A stretch of DNA of 64,000 nt from Citrobacter telavivensis (GCA_009363175.1 CP045205.1:2728001-2792000); one strand, 5' to 3'; counted from the stretch's first letter, positions 8,007 to 16,224 are shown. Program-made: numbers and translations. Notes: generated from the sequence alone by a model not told the origin.

Positions 8007-9512
8007 TCAGTCTGGTCCTGCGCTCAGGACATCCAGCCTGTCATATAAGGCGGTGGACTGCTGGTAGAGCGTATCAAAAAGCTCAGTGCAGGCCTGGTAA
8101 TAATCCCGCAGACGGGGATCTGGCGAAATCAGTTTGTCGAACTGAACCGTCTGTCGCACACCGCTGGCAAAATCAGCGTACAGCCCCACGCCAACCCCTG
8201 CGATAATACCGCATCCGGTGACGCCATTCTCCTGATTACGCGTAGATAATATCGGGAGATTATATGCCGCCGCTTTGATTTCAAGCCATAGCGGGCTGCG
8301 TGCGCCACCGCCGGAAGCGATCATCTGTTCAGGGTATTGCCCGCACGCCTGCAACTGGCGAAGATTGCGCCAGGAAGCAAAAGCCACACCTTCCAGTACC
8401 GCACGGAATAAATGACCGCGGCGATGCTTTCGTTGCAAACCGAAGAACTGCGCGCGCGAGTTATTTTTTTCAGCCAGTCGCTCTCCCGTCAGATAGGGAA
8501 GAAATAGCAGCCCTTCAGCGCCCGCCTGTACCGTCGCCGCTTCCTGTAAAAGCTGCGGGTGCGTAATCTGATTGTCGGCAAGCGCCAGCCGCGCCCAGCG
8601 GACGGCATCACCGCCAGCATCCAGAATAGTGAATCCGCCCCAGGCAGCGTTAGCCAGATGAAGATTATTAACGAGGGGATGCTGTAACGGGTGCTTTGCG
8701 ACGACCGTGAGTAACGTCGATGTTCCCGTAGAGTCAGACGCCATTCCCGGCTCATAGACCCCAGAACCCAGCAGGGACGCTGCCATATCAGATGTTCCTG
8801 CAACCACCGGGATCCCGCATGGGAGGTCGGTCAGACGGGATGCTTCGGGCGTCACGTATCCAATGATATCGCTGGATAACTTCAGCGTCGGCAATTGCTC
8901 AACGCGTAAGCCAAACAGAGCGCAGGCCTGTGAAGACCATCGACGGGTCTCGCTGTCCATCAGAAAATAACAGGATGCTTCACTATAATCGGTCGCCAGC
9001 GCGCCGGTTAACATGAAATTGATGTAATCCTTCGGCATAAGAATGGTGGCGATTTTCGACCAGCTTTCCGGCTTATGCTCACGCCACCAGGCTAATTTGA
9101 ACGCGGGCCAGGCCGCCGCGGGCGGGTTATTTAAATGCGACAGCCATTTTTCCCGCCCTTCACGCACAGCAAAGGCGTCAACCTGCGGTTGGCTACGCTT
9201 GTCATTCCACAATAGCGCCCTGTCTTCTACCAGCTCGCCATGATTATCCAGCAGCACGGTTCCATGCATCTGCCCGCAAACGCCGATGACCGCTATCTGC
9301 GAAGCCGTTTCAGGATAACGGTAGAGAACCTCGCGTACGCATTCGCAGGCGGCCTGCCACCATAAAGAAGGGGACTGTTCTGACCAGCCCGCCTGTGGCG
9401 TCGTCTGCTCATACTCTCTTTGAGCAAAGCCGACCATTGTGCCATCGACATGCAGAATCGCTGCGCGAGTACTGCCAGTGCCAACATCGATCGTGAGTAT
9501 TTTATCTTTCAT
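8007..9512 (-). CDS. FGGY-family carbohydrate kinase, xylulokinase-like
   Basis: This 501-residue sugar kinase opens with the phosphate-binding DVGTGSTRAAILHVDG and has the GVCGQMHGTVLLD substrate segment common to xylulokinases (about residues 75-90). GTSDMAASLLG (about 240-250) supplies the catalytic Asp, and SGGGARSPLW (about 400) is the C-terminal adenosine-binding motif. It should phosphorylate the sugar imported by the divergent permease before cleavage by the adjacent aldolase. The exact sugar cannot be read from sequence, and xylulokinase annotation would be risky because no xylose isomerase is nearby. The ATG at 9512 is preferred over the in-frame GTG at 9515. Confidence 0.85.
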   Translation of the reverse strand: MKDKILTIDVGTGSTRAAILHVDGTMVGFAQREYEQTTPQAGWSEQSPSLWWQAACECVREVLYRYPETASQIAVIGVCGQMHGTVLLDNHGELVEDRALLWNDKRSQPQVDAFAVREGREKWLSHLNNPPAAAWPAFKLAWWREHKPESWSKIATILMPKDYINFMLTGALATDYSEASCYFLMDSETRRWSSQACALFGLRVEQLPTLKLSSDIIGYVTPEASRLTDLPCGIPVVAGTSDMAASLLGSGVYEPGMASDSTGTSTLLTVVAKHPLQHPLVNNLHLANAAWGGFTILDAGGDAVRWARLALADNQITHPQLLQEAATVQAGAEGLLFLPYLTGERLAEKNNSRAQFFGLQRKHRRGHLFRAVLEGVAFASWRNLRQLQACGQYPEQMIASGGGARSPLWLEIKAAAYNLPILSTRNQENGVTGCGIIAGVGVGLYADFASGVRQTVQFDKLISPDPRLRDYYQACTELFDTLYQQSTALYDRLDVLSAGPD

Positions 9513-9564
9513 CACTGACTCCGGTGACGTTTCAGGCGGGCCATCAGGCCCGCAGCCCTTCGGT

Positions 9565-10278
9565 TTAATCGGCGTTCAACTCAGGAAAACGTTCAGGATA
9601 TTGCTCCAGTTCAGCCAGCACTTTTGTGACCGCGCCATGGCTCATGCCGAAACGGCGAACGCCCAGTTGGTAGAGCGCGCGGACCGTTTCCAGGTCACGA
9701 ATGCCCCCGGCGCCTTTGATGTCGATACGGCCGTTAAGCTGATCGGCGATAATGCTGACTTTTTCCACCGTTGCGCCAGTCGGGGCCCAACCGGTAGAGG
9801 TTTTAACCCATTTCATCCCGACTTCTACGGCAATATCACAAACGCGGCGAATCTGTTCTTCGTTCAAATAGTGCGTTTCGAGAATCACTTTTGCCGGTAC
9901 TGGCGCTGCGGCTTCCACCACGCGGCGTAAATCGTCGCGCACATAGTCATAATCCCCGGATAACACTTTGCCAATGTTCACCACCATATCCACTTCACGA
10001 GCACCATCGGCAATAAGCTGCCTCACTTCCTGAACCTTGGTATCAGTGGCATGCCCGCCACCGGGAAAGCCGACTGGCCCGCCAATCATCACCTCTCCAG
10101 TCCCTTGCTGAGGTAGCAACGTGCTGAGAAAGCGTGTCCAGCAAGGCAGTACATGCACGGAAATGATGTTGTACCGGGTTGCCAGTTCGGCGGAGGCACG
10201 GACATCAGCTTCGGTACTGGTCGCCTGTACTGCGCTCAGATCGATTAAACGTGCAAAACGACGGGTTGTTTCATTCAT
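9565..10278 (-). CDS. DeoC/DERA-family aldolase
   Basis: This 237-residue TIM-barrel class I aldolase is related to deoxyribose-phosphate aldolase. The catalytic set is intact: Asp97 in EVDMVVNIG, Schiff-base Lys159 in VKTSTGW and Lys188 in IKGAGGIR. DERA splits 2-deoxyribose 5-phosphate into glyceraldehyde 3-phosphate and acetaldehyde. It is the first gene of the minus-strand operon before the kinase and the repressor. The house-keeping deoC normally sits in the deoCABD operon elsewhere, so this is probably a paralogue dedicated to the local pathway. The ATG at 10278 follows an AGGAT ribosome site and gives a better start than the ATG at 10314. Confidence 0.88.
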   Translation of the reverse strand: MNETTRRFARLIDLSAVQATSTEADVRASAELATRYNIISVHVLPCWTRFLSTLLPQQGTGEVMIGGPVGFPGGGHATDTKVQEVRQLIADGAREVDMVVNIGKVLSGDYDYVRDDLRRVVEAAAPVPAKVILETHYLNEEQIRRVCDIAVEVGMKWVKTSTGWAPTGATVEKVSIIADQLNGRIDIKGAGGIRDLETVRALYQLGVRRFGMSHGAVTKVLAELEQYPERFPELNAD

Positions 10279-10293
10279 GGTTATATCCTGCCC

Positions 10294-10410
10294 TTTGTTT
10301 TTAATTGGTTTCATTTGACGCTGTTTTAACGCTTAAATCCATTTAAAAACGCATCAAATGAAAATAACGTGATCAATTTAGCATTTTTTTATTTTCATTT
10401 GTTTTTAATT
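10294..10410. promoter_or_regulatory. Repeat cluster, probable DeoR-type operators
   Basis: TTTCATTTG occurs at 10309-10317 and 10393-10401 on the plus strand, and TCAAATGAAA occurs inverted at 10354-10363. TTTGTTTTTAATT is repeated exactly at 10294-10306 and 10398-10410. DeoR-family repressors bind series of TTTCRTTT-like boxes, so this AT-rich segment just before the aldolase gene is the likely control region for the minus-strand operon and possibly for the divergent permease operon. Confidence 0.6.
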
Positions 10411-10845
10411 AGCAGGGCGGGGATGAGAAAAGAGGCATGAAGGGGGATGGGTCGGATAGATCGTCTGGCGCACCTCTGCTTAAAAAAACCGGCATAACGT
10501 CGGCAGTCAAATCGTCTGAGTACTCGTCATGTTGTGACGACTAATACATGCATTGTTGAAACGCTGCTGTGTGCGGCGGGGGCTGCTTTTGCCCGGAAAT
10601 CACCTGGTTGCTGTAATGAAGAGGCCTTATGCGTCACGACATTTCACCTATCGCAGATGCGGATAGAGAACATGGGACTGACGGGACGAGTGGGCTTTTG
10701 GGATTCCCGGGCCGACAGACGACATGCCGACGCAATGGACGATCGCGTAGACCTGTATGGCGAACATGAACATCTTTTCCGTGCCGCTTCTGATGATGAA
10801 ATGACATGAACCCTACAATATGAAAACCATTACGAGGATAGCTCA
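10411..10845. other. Long intergenic region between divergent operons
   Basis: No convincing gene was found. A 6-5-6 inverted repeat, TCGTCA at 10524-10529 with TGACGA at 10535-10540, may be a regulator site or stem for the permease side. An open frame from about 10534 to 10809 on the plus strand and a matching one on the minus strand resemble nothing recognised and lack a good ribosome site. A ribosome site ACGAGGA precedes the permease ATG. Confidence 0.5.
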
Positions 10846-12177
10846 ATGAGTACGCTAATTACGGATAAGGTCGATAAAGCGGTGGTCCAGAACGAAAAAC
10901 TGGATACCAGCGCTTATTTATCGCATACCCCATGGCTACAGTTTTTACTGGTTTGCTGCTTGTTTGCGCTATGGGGGATGGCGGGCAACCTGAATGATAT
11001 TTTGATTGCCCAGTTTAAAAAGGGGTTCGATCTGACGGATACCCAGACCGCGCTGGTACAGTCGATTTTTTTCCTGGGCTACTTTTTTGTCGCGCTACCT
11101 GCGGCGGCGCTGATTAAGCGCTATTCGTATAAAGTGGCGATTATCATTGGATTATGCCTGTATGCCCTGGGGTGCTTCCTTTTTGTTCCCGCCGCTCAGA
11201 TAATGACCTATGGCGCGTTCCTCGCCTGCCTGGGGGTAATTGCCTGTGGACTCTCCTTCCTGGAAACCTCGGCGAATACCTACTCAAGTTTGCTGGGGCC
11301 CATTCAATCTTCCACACAGCGCATTAATTTCTCGCAGATCTTTAATTCGCTGGGCGTCATTTCCGGCGTGCTTATCGGCCAGGTGATGGTCTTTGGTGAA
11401 AACGACCCCAGCCATGAAGCGTTGCAGGCAATGCCGACCGCGGTTGCGGATGCGGCTCGCCATCAGATGGTGAGTCAGGTGGTCGGGCCCTATCTGATTA
11501 TTGGTTCGGTGCTGGTTGTGCTGGCTCTGGTTTTTGTGTTTATTAAATTCCCGTCGTGTAAAGGCGCACAATCTCAGCAACAGGTTTCTGCGGAAAAGAT
11601 GGGGCCCACCGTGAAGCGCTTGTTTGCAATGCCGCGTTTTCGTCTCGGCGTACTGTCGCAGTTCCTTTATGTCGGAGCGCAGGTTGGCGTATGGAGTTTC
11701 ACGATTCGTTTCGTTCAGCTTGTACAGCAGGGAACGAGCGAACACTCAGCGACCTACTGGTTGCTTGCCTCACTGGTGATTTACGCCATTGGCAAAACGG
11801 TTGCCACCTGGCTGATGAATCGCCTGAATCCGGCGTTATTGCTCGGCAGCTTCGCCTTAGCGGCAACCGGGCTTTTGTTGATCGCGGTGTTTAACAGTTC
11901 AATGCTTGCCGTGTACGCGCTTATCCTCGTGAGTTTCTGCATGGCACCATGCTGGCCGACGAACTTTGGCCTGGTCATCAAAGGCATGGGGAAAGATACC
12001 CAAACCGCAGGCTCGATAGTGGTGATGTCAATTATCGGCGGCGCAGTGATTCCGCTGGTGATGGGCATTATCTCTGATATGAACGGCGGCAATATGCAAA
12101 TCGCCTTTATCGCCCCGTTATTGTGCTTTGTTTACGTCGCTTTCTACGGTTTCTGGTGTGTGCGTAAGGGGGTATGA
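10846..12177 (+). CDS. FHS-family sugar permease, FucP/DeoP-like
   Basis: This 443-residue major-facilitator protein has twelve predicted membrane segments and the fucose:H+ symporter hallmarks, including LFALWGMAGNLNDILIAQF in the first helix and GLSFLETSANTYSSLLG near residue 135. Known FHS members carry L-fucose, glucose/galactose or 2-deoxyribose (DeoP). Its divergent placement next to a kinase and a DERA-type aldolase suggests a deoxysugar substrate, but that is inference. The VOC gene starts 1 base after its stop, so the two are co-translated. Control is probably by the adjacent DeoR-type repressor. Confidence 0.87.
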   Translation: MSTLITDKVDKAVVQNEKLDTSAYLSHTPWLQFLLVCCLFALWGMAGNLNDILIAQFKKGFDLTDTQTALVQSIFFLGYFFVALPAAALIKRYSYKVAIIIGLCLYALGCFLFVPAAQIMTYGAFLACLGVIACGLSFLETSANTYSSLLGPIQSSTQRINFSQIFNSLGVISGVLIGQVMVFGENDPSHEALQAMPTAVADAARHQMVSQVVGPYLIIGSVLVVLALVFVFIKFPSCKGAQSQQQVSAEKMGPTVKRLFAMPRFRLGVLSQFLYVGAQVGVWSFTIRFVQLVQQGTSEHSATYWLLASLVIYAIGKTVATWLMNRLNPALLLGSFALAATGLLLIAVFNSSMLAVYALILVSFCMAPCWPTNFGLVIKGMGKDTQTAGSIVVMSIIGGAVIPLVMGIISDMNGGNMQIAFIAPLLCFVYVAFYGFWCVRKGV

Positions 12178-12178
12178 C

Positions 12179-12568
12179 ATGCGCGAGTTGATCAAGACGA
12201 TTGCCCATGTTGGCTATCAGGTCAGTAATTTAACGCGGTCGCTGGCCTTCTACGAACCTCTGGGTTTTAAGCGCCAGCAGCGGTTTAGTAAAACGTCGCC
12301 GCAGGGAAATATTGACGTGGCATTCATTGAAATGGGTGGGGCGGTTCTTGAACTGTATCAGCTTCCCGAAGGGACACCTTTTGACGTCCCTCGCTGCGGT
12401 ATCGATCATCTTGCGCTGGAAGTCAGCGACCTTGATGCCGTTCAGCGGAAACTGGCAATGCTTGGCTATCCGTTGGATGAAGGGCCGATTGAAGAAGATA
12501 ACGTGCGTTTCTTGCTGATTCGCGGTCCCGATGGTGAACGGCTGGAGTTTGATGTGTTTGTCCGTTAG
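12179..12568 (+). CDS. VOC-superfamily (glyoxalase-fold) metalloprotein
   Basis: The 129-residue product has the two paired beta-alpha-beta-beta-beta modules of the vicinal oxygen chelate fold. A full metal set is visible: His10 (TIAHVGYQV), Glu58 (VLELYQLP), His77 (GIDHLALEV) and Glu123 (GERLEFDV), the arrangement of glyoxalase I and methylmalonyl-CoA epimerase. It is tightly coupled to the permease gene. In a sugar operon such a protein could act as an epimerase or isomerase, or clear a reactive aldehyde. The reaction is not known. Confidence 0.82.
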   Translation: MRELIKTIAHVGYQVSNLTRSLAFYEPLGFKRQQRFSKTSPQGNIDVAFIEMGGAVLELYQLPEGTPFDVPRCGIDHLALEVSDLDAVQRKLAMLGYPLDEGPIEEDNVRFLLIRGPDGERLEFDVFVR

Positions 12569-12591
12569 CGGCAGTAGGGTAGGTGGGCATC

Positions 12592-12618
12592 AAAAAACCC
12601 GGCGGTTGCCGGGTTTTT
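12592..12618. terminator. Bidirectional terminator between the VOC gene and argS
   Basis: AACCCGGC and GCCGGGTT form a stem with a GGTT loop, with an A run on the left and a T run on the right. It can end both the plus-strand permease-VOC operon and the minus-strand argS transcript, and it marks the right edge of the accessory block. Confidence 0.9.
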
Positions 12619-12626
12619 GCTATCAT

Positions 12627-14360
12627 TTACATCCGCTCTACGGTTTCGATGCCTAATGTATCCAGACCGAGCTTCAATGTTTTCGCCGTCAGCAGCGCCA
12701 GTTTCAGGCGGCTGTTACGGATCTCGTCGTTTTCTGCGCTCAGGATTGGGCAGTGCTCGTAGAAACCTGAGAACAGACCGGCGACGTCATACAGATACGC
12801 ACACATTACGTGCGGTGTCCCTTCACGCGCGACAACGGTCAGCGTCTCTTCAAACTGCAACAGACGGGCCGCCAGCTGCGCTTCGCGATCCTCACTGAGC
12901 TGCACTTTCGCGTTCGCCAGATCATTTTCATCCAGACCAGACTTACGGAATACCGACAGCACGCGGGTGTAGGCGTACTGCATGTATGGCGCGGTGTTAC
13001 CCTCAAACGCCAGCATGTTGTCCCAGTCGAAAATGTAGTCGGTGGTGCGGTTTTTCGACAGATCGGCATATTTGACCGCGCCAATACCGACGGCGTTGGC
13101 CAGTTTTTCCAGCTCGTCTGCCGACATATCCGGGTTCTTTTCACTCACCAGACGGCGCGCACGTTCCAGCGCTTCGTCCAACAGGTCAGCCAGTTTCACT
13201 GTGCCGCCCGCACGGGTTTTGAACGGTTTGCCGTCTTTGCCCAGCATCATGCCAAACATGTGGTGTTCCAGCGGCACGGAATCCGGGACATAACCGGCTT
13301 TACGCACGATGGTCCACGCCTGCATCAGGTGCTGGTGCTGACGGGAGTCGATGTAATAGAGCACACGATCGGCATGCAGCGTCTCATAACGGTACTTGGC
13401 GCAGGCAATATCGGTGGTGGTGTACAGATAACCGCCATCTTTCTTCTGAATGATGACGCCCATCGGTTCGCCTTCCTTGTTTTTATACTCATCAAGGAAT
13501 ACCACGGTTGCGCCTTCGCTCTCGACAGCCAGACCTTTAGCCTTCAGATCGGCCACGATCCCCGGCAGCATCGGGTTGTACAGACTTTCGCCCATAACGT
13601 CGTCGCGGGTCAGGGTCACGTTCAGACGGTCATAGGTGATCTGGTTCTGGGACATGGTGATGTCGACCAGCTTGCGCCACATTTGCAGGAAGTACTCGTC
13701 GCCACCCTGCAGTTTTACCACGTAGCTACGTGCGCGCTCGGCGAAGGCTTCGTCTTCGTCGTAGTGTTTTTTGGCTTCACGGTAGAAACCTTCGAGATCG
13801 GCCAGCGCCATTTCACCGGCGTTTTCCTGCTGCTGTTTTTCCAGATAAGCGATCAGCATACCGAACTGGGTGCCCCAGTCGCCGACGTGGTTGGCGCGAA
13901 TAACGTGGTGGCCGAGGAACTCAAGGGTACGCACGGCGGCATCACCGATAATGGTGGAACGCAGATGGCCGACGTGCATCTCTTTCGCCACGTTCGGCGC
14001 GGAGTAATCTATCACTACCGTCTGCTTTGCTGGTTTAGCCACGCCAAGACGATCGGAGGTCAGCGCCTGTTCCACGTGTTTTGCCAGGAACGCCGGATCG
14101 AGGAAAATGTTGATAAAGCCAGGGCCCGCGATTTCAACTTTGCTGGCGATACCGTTCAGATCCAGATGAGTCAGCACCTGCTCAGCCAGTTGTCGCGGAG
14201 CCATACCCAGTTTTTTAGCAACTGCCATCATGCCGTTGGCCTGATAGTCGCCGAACTGTACTTTTGCTGACTGACGAACCTGCGGTTCGCAATCTGCAGG
14301 CGCGCCTGCAGCAATCATGGCCTGACTGACTTTTTCTGAGAGAAGAGCCTGAATATTCAC
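12627..14360 (-). CDS. argS: Arginine--tRNA ligase
   Basis: This is a class I aminoacyl-tRNA synthetase charging tRNA-Arg. The 577-residue length equals that of E. coli ArgS. The N-terminal Add-1 domain (about residues 1-115) binds the tRNA D-loop, the HVGHLRST motif (about 130) is the class I HIGH signature, and the GKDGKPFKTR segment (about 380) stands where KMSKS is found in other enzymes; ArgS normally lacks the canonical form. The C-terminal helical anticodon domain is complete. Transcription is monocistronic, ending at the shared hairpin with the VOC gene. Confidence 0.99.
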   Translation of the reverse strand: MNIQALLSEKVSQAMIAAGAPADCEPQVRQSAKVQFGDYQANGMMAVAKKLGMAPRQLAEQVLTHLDLNGIASKVEIAGPGFINIFLDPAFLAKHVEQALTSDRLGVAKPAKQTVVIDYSAPNVAKEMHVGHLRSTIIGDAAVRTLEFLGHHVIRANHVGDWGTQFGMLIAYLEKQQQENAGEMALADLEGFYREAKKHYDEDEAFAERARSYVVKLQGGDEYFLQMWRKLVDITMSQNQITYDRLNVTLTRDDVMGESLYNPMLPGIVADLKAKGLAVESEGATVVFLDEYKNKEGEPMGVIIQKKDGGYLYTTTDIACAKYRYETLHADRVLYYIDSRQHQHLMQAWTIVRKAGYVPDSVPLEHHMFGMMLGKDGKPFKTRAGGTVKLADLLDEALERARRLVSEKNPDMSADELEKLANAVGIGAVKYADLSKNRTTDYIFDWDNMLAFEGNTAPYMQYAYTRVLSVFRKSGLDENDLANAKVQLSEDREAQLAARLLQFEETLTVVAREGTPHVMCAYLYDVAGLFSGFYEHCPILSAENDEIRNSRLKLALLTAKTLKLGLDTLGIETVERM

Positions 14361-14508
14361 CGGAATACCTTACGTTGATGAAGCGGGATGTTATTTACCG
14401 CACCAGTTTAAGAATTAAGGGCGGGAGTATACTGCAAATGCCCCCCTGCGTCAGCACTGCACAGCCGCAAGCGTGCGCAGAAAATAAGCGTTAAAGGAGT
14501 GCATAAGC

Positions 14509-14568
14509 ATGCATACCGCAAAACCCGTAATCTACGGTTGGTTGCGAGAGGCCAACAGAGTAAATTAG
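14509..14568 (+). CDS. Possible 19-residue small ORF between argS and yecM
   Basis: The frame starts at an ATG 11 bases after an AAGGAG ribosome site and encodes MHTAKPVIYGWLREANRVN before a TAG. It lies in the divergent argS-yecM spacer, on the yecM strand. There is no homology that I recognise and the length is too small for coding statistics. It could equally be a chance frame in the yecM leader. Confidence 0.2.
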   Translation: MHTAKPVIYGWLREANRVN

Positions 14569-14598
14569 CGGCTTTGTACACCGATAAGAGCTCTTATT

Positions 14599-15168
14599 AT
14601 GGCGAACTGGCAGACCATTGACGAACTGCATGATATTTCCGCAGATTTACCGCGATTCACTCAGGCGTTCACAGAACTTTCCACTCGCCTCGGTCTGGAT
14701 GTTTCACCGCTTGAGGCCGATCACATTTCTTTGCGCTGTCATCAGGATGCCACTGCCGAACGCTGGCGTCGCGGATTTGAACAGTGTGGTGAGCTGTTGT
14801 CGGAAAATACCATCAACGGCAGACCGATTTGCCTGTTTAAACTGCATGAGCCGGTGTGCGTCGCGCACTGGCGTTTTTGTGTGGTGGAACTGCCGTGGCC
14901 CGGAGAAAAGCGGTATCCTCATGAAGGGTGGGAACATATTGAAATCGTCCTGCCGGGCGATCCTGAAACCCTGAACGCGCGCGCGCTGGCGCTGCTTTCG
15001 GATGACGGGCTGAGCCAGCCGGGCATTTTTGTGAAAACCAGTTCACCGAAAGGGGAACATGAACGTCTGTCGAACCCGACGCTGGCGGTCACTGACGGGA
15101 AGGTGACCGTCAAGTTCCACCCGTGGTCGATTGAGGCGATTGTCGCTAGCGAACAGCAACAGGAGTGA
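14599..15168 (+). CDS. yecM: YecM, VOC-like protein of unknown function
   Basis: The 189-residue protein matches E. coli YecM along its length (188 residues there). The family has a vicinal oxygen chelate-like fold and a predicted metal site, with HISLRCHQ near residue 42 and EHIEIVLPG near residue 115, but no known reaction. A 14-bp perfect palindrome (ATAAGAGCTCTTAT, 14584-14597) covers the ribosome site just before the ATG. cutC follows with its ATG 2 bases after the yecM stop, so the two are co-transcribed. Confidence 0.95.
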   Translation: MANWQTIDELHDISADLPRFTQAFTELSTRLGLDVSPLEADHISLRCHQDATAERWRRGFEQCGELLSENTINGRPICLFKLHEPVCVAHWRFCVVELPWPGEKRYPHEGWEHIEIVLPGDPETLNARALALLSDDGLSQPGIFVKTSSPKGEHERLSNPTLAVTDGKVTVKFHPWSIEAIVASEQQQE

Positions 15169-15170
15169 AT

Positions 15171-15917
15171 ATGGCATTGTTGGAAATCTGTTGTTACAGC
15201 ATGGAGTGCGCGCTCACGGCGCAGCAAAACGGTGCGGACCGCATTGAACTGTGCGCCGCGCCAAAGGAGGGGGGCTTAACGCCGTCACTGGGCGTGTTAC
15301 GCTCGGTCCGTCAGGCGGTGACGATTCCTGTACATCCGATCATCCGTCCACGCGGTGGGGATTTTTGTTATACCGACGGCGAGTTCGCTGCGATGCTGGA
15401 TGATGTACGGACCGTGCGTGAGCTGGGTTTTCCTGGACTGGTGACGGGGATTCTTGACCCTGATGGTCATGTCGATATGCCGCGTATGCAGCAGATTATG
15501 GCTGCAGCGGGTCCACTGGCCGTGACCTTCCATCGCGCCTTTGACATGTGTGCTAATCCGTTAAATGCACTGAAGAATCTCGCAGAATTGGGGATCGCCA
15601 GAGTGCTGACGTCGGGGCAAAAATCTGATGCAGTGCAAGGTTTAGCAAATATTTTGGAACTTATTGCTCAACCCGGTGCTCCAATCATTATGGCCGGAGC
15701 GGGGGTTCGCGCAGAAAATCTGTCGCGTTTCCTGGATGTCGGGGTACGGGAAGTACATAGCTCCGCCGGAACCTTGATGGCTTCGCCGATGCGTTATCGC
15801 AATCAGGGTCTGTCAATGTCGACAGATAAGCAAGCGGATGAATATTCCCGCTATGCGGTAGACGGCAAGTCGGTTGCTGAAATGAAAGGAATCATGGTTC
15901 GCCATCAGGCCAAATGA
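15171..15917 (+). CDS. cutC: CutC family protein
   Basis: The 248-residue TIM-barrel protein matches E. coli CutC throughout, from the MALLEICCYSMECALTAQQNG opening to the HQAK end. CutC was named for a copper-tolerance phenotype, which in E. coli was later attributed to the nearby sRNA MicL; the protein's own role is unsettled. The ATG at 15171 has an AGGAG ribosome site that overlaps the end of yecM. An in-frame GTG at 15165 is a worse choice. A strong terminator follows. Confidence 0.95.
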   Translation: MALLEICCYSMECALTAQQNGADRIELCAAPKEGGLTPSLGVLRSVRQAVTIPVHPIIRPRGGDFCYTDGEFAAMLDDVRTVRELGFPGLVTGILDPDGHVDMPRMQQIMAAAGPLAVTFHRAFDMCANPLNALKNLAELGIARVLTSGQKSDAVQGLANILELIAQPGAPIIMAGAGVRAENLSRFLDVGVREVHSSAGTLMASPMRYRNQGLSMSTDKQADEYSRYAVDGKSVAEMKGIMVRHQAK

Positions 15918-15962
15918 TTTTACCGTTGCATCATGTCGCCCAATATGATGCTTGCTCGTACC

Positions 15963-15996
15963 AGGCCCCTGCCCATTCAACAGGGGCCTTTTTTTA
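15963..15996 (+). terminator. Terminator after cutC
   Basis: AGGCCCCTG at 15963-15971 pairs with CAGGGGCCT at 15981-15989 and is followed by seven or more T. This is a classic intrinsic terminator for yecM-cutC. In E. coli the sRNA MicL arises from within the cutC 3' end and would end here. Confidence 0.92.
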
Positions 15997-16014
15997 TCTT
16001 TCTCCTGCATATTT

Positions 16015-16125
16015 AGGCCTGCAACTGTGTTGGCTTTCCGCGCTCACCCCGGTCACTTACTTATGTAAGCTCCCAGGGATTCGCTGTGTCGCCGCCTTGT
16101 TGCAAACCGAACTATTTTGGAGAAA
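16015..16125. repeat. ERIC element
   Basis: The core reads GAGCTTACATAAGTAAGTG-like on the minus strand (CACTTACTTATGTAAGCTCC at about 16052-16071), flanked by the ERIC arms CTGTGTTGGC on the left and GCCGCCTTG on the right. It is an inverted-repeat intergenic element of the usual size, between the cutC terminator and a REP. Confidence 0.8.
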
Positions 16126-16147
16126 GAACCTTATTCCATCAGAAACC

Positions 16148-16213
16148 GTAGGCCGGATAAGCGAAGCGCCTCCGGCAAAACGCCGGATGCGGCTAACGCC
16201 TTATCCGGCCTAC
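16148..16213. repeat. REP pair (BIME)
   Basis: GTAGGCCGGATAA at the left end and TTATCCGGCCTAC at the right end are inverted copies, with internal GCCTCCGGC and GCCGGATGCGGC units. It lies just past the stop of cmoB and probably protects or ends the cmoAB transcript. Confidence 0.85.
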
Positions 16214-16224
16214 GACCCACAACA

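Noticed and set aside
10534..10809. A 91-codon frame before the FHS permease
   Set aside because: It has no ribosome site, no recognisable domain, and an equally long frame exists on the opposite strand, so it is not called as a gene.
4098..12620. A genomic island with integrase or attachment sites
   Set aside because: No integrase, transposase, tRNA or flanking direct repeat was found, so only an accessory block is claimed.
12810..14270. A 486-codon open frame on the plus strand opposite argS
   Set aside because: It lies wholly within the conserved argS gene on the other strand, has no ribosome site and its product looks like reverse-strand codon bias.
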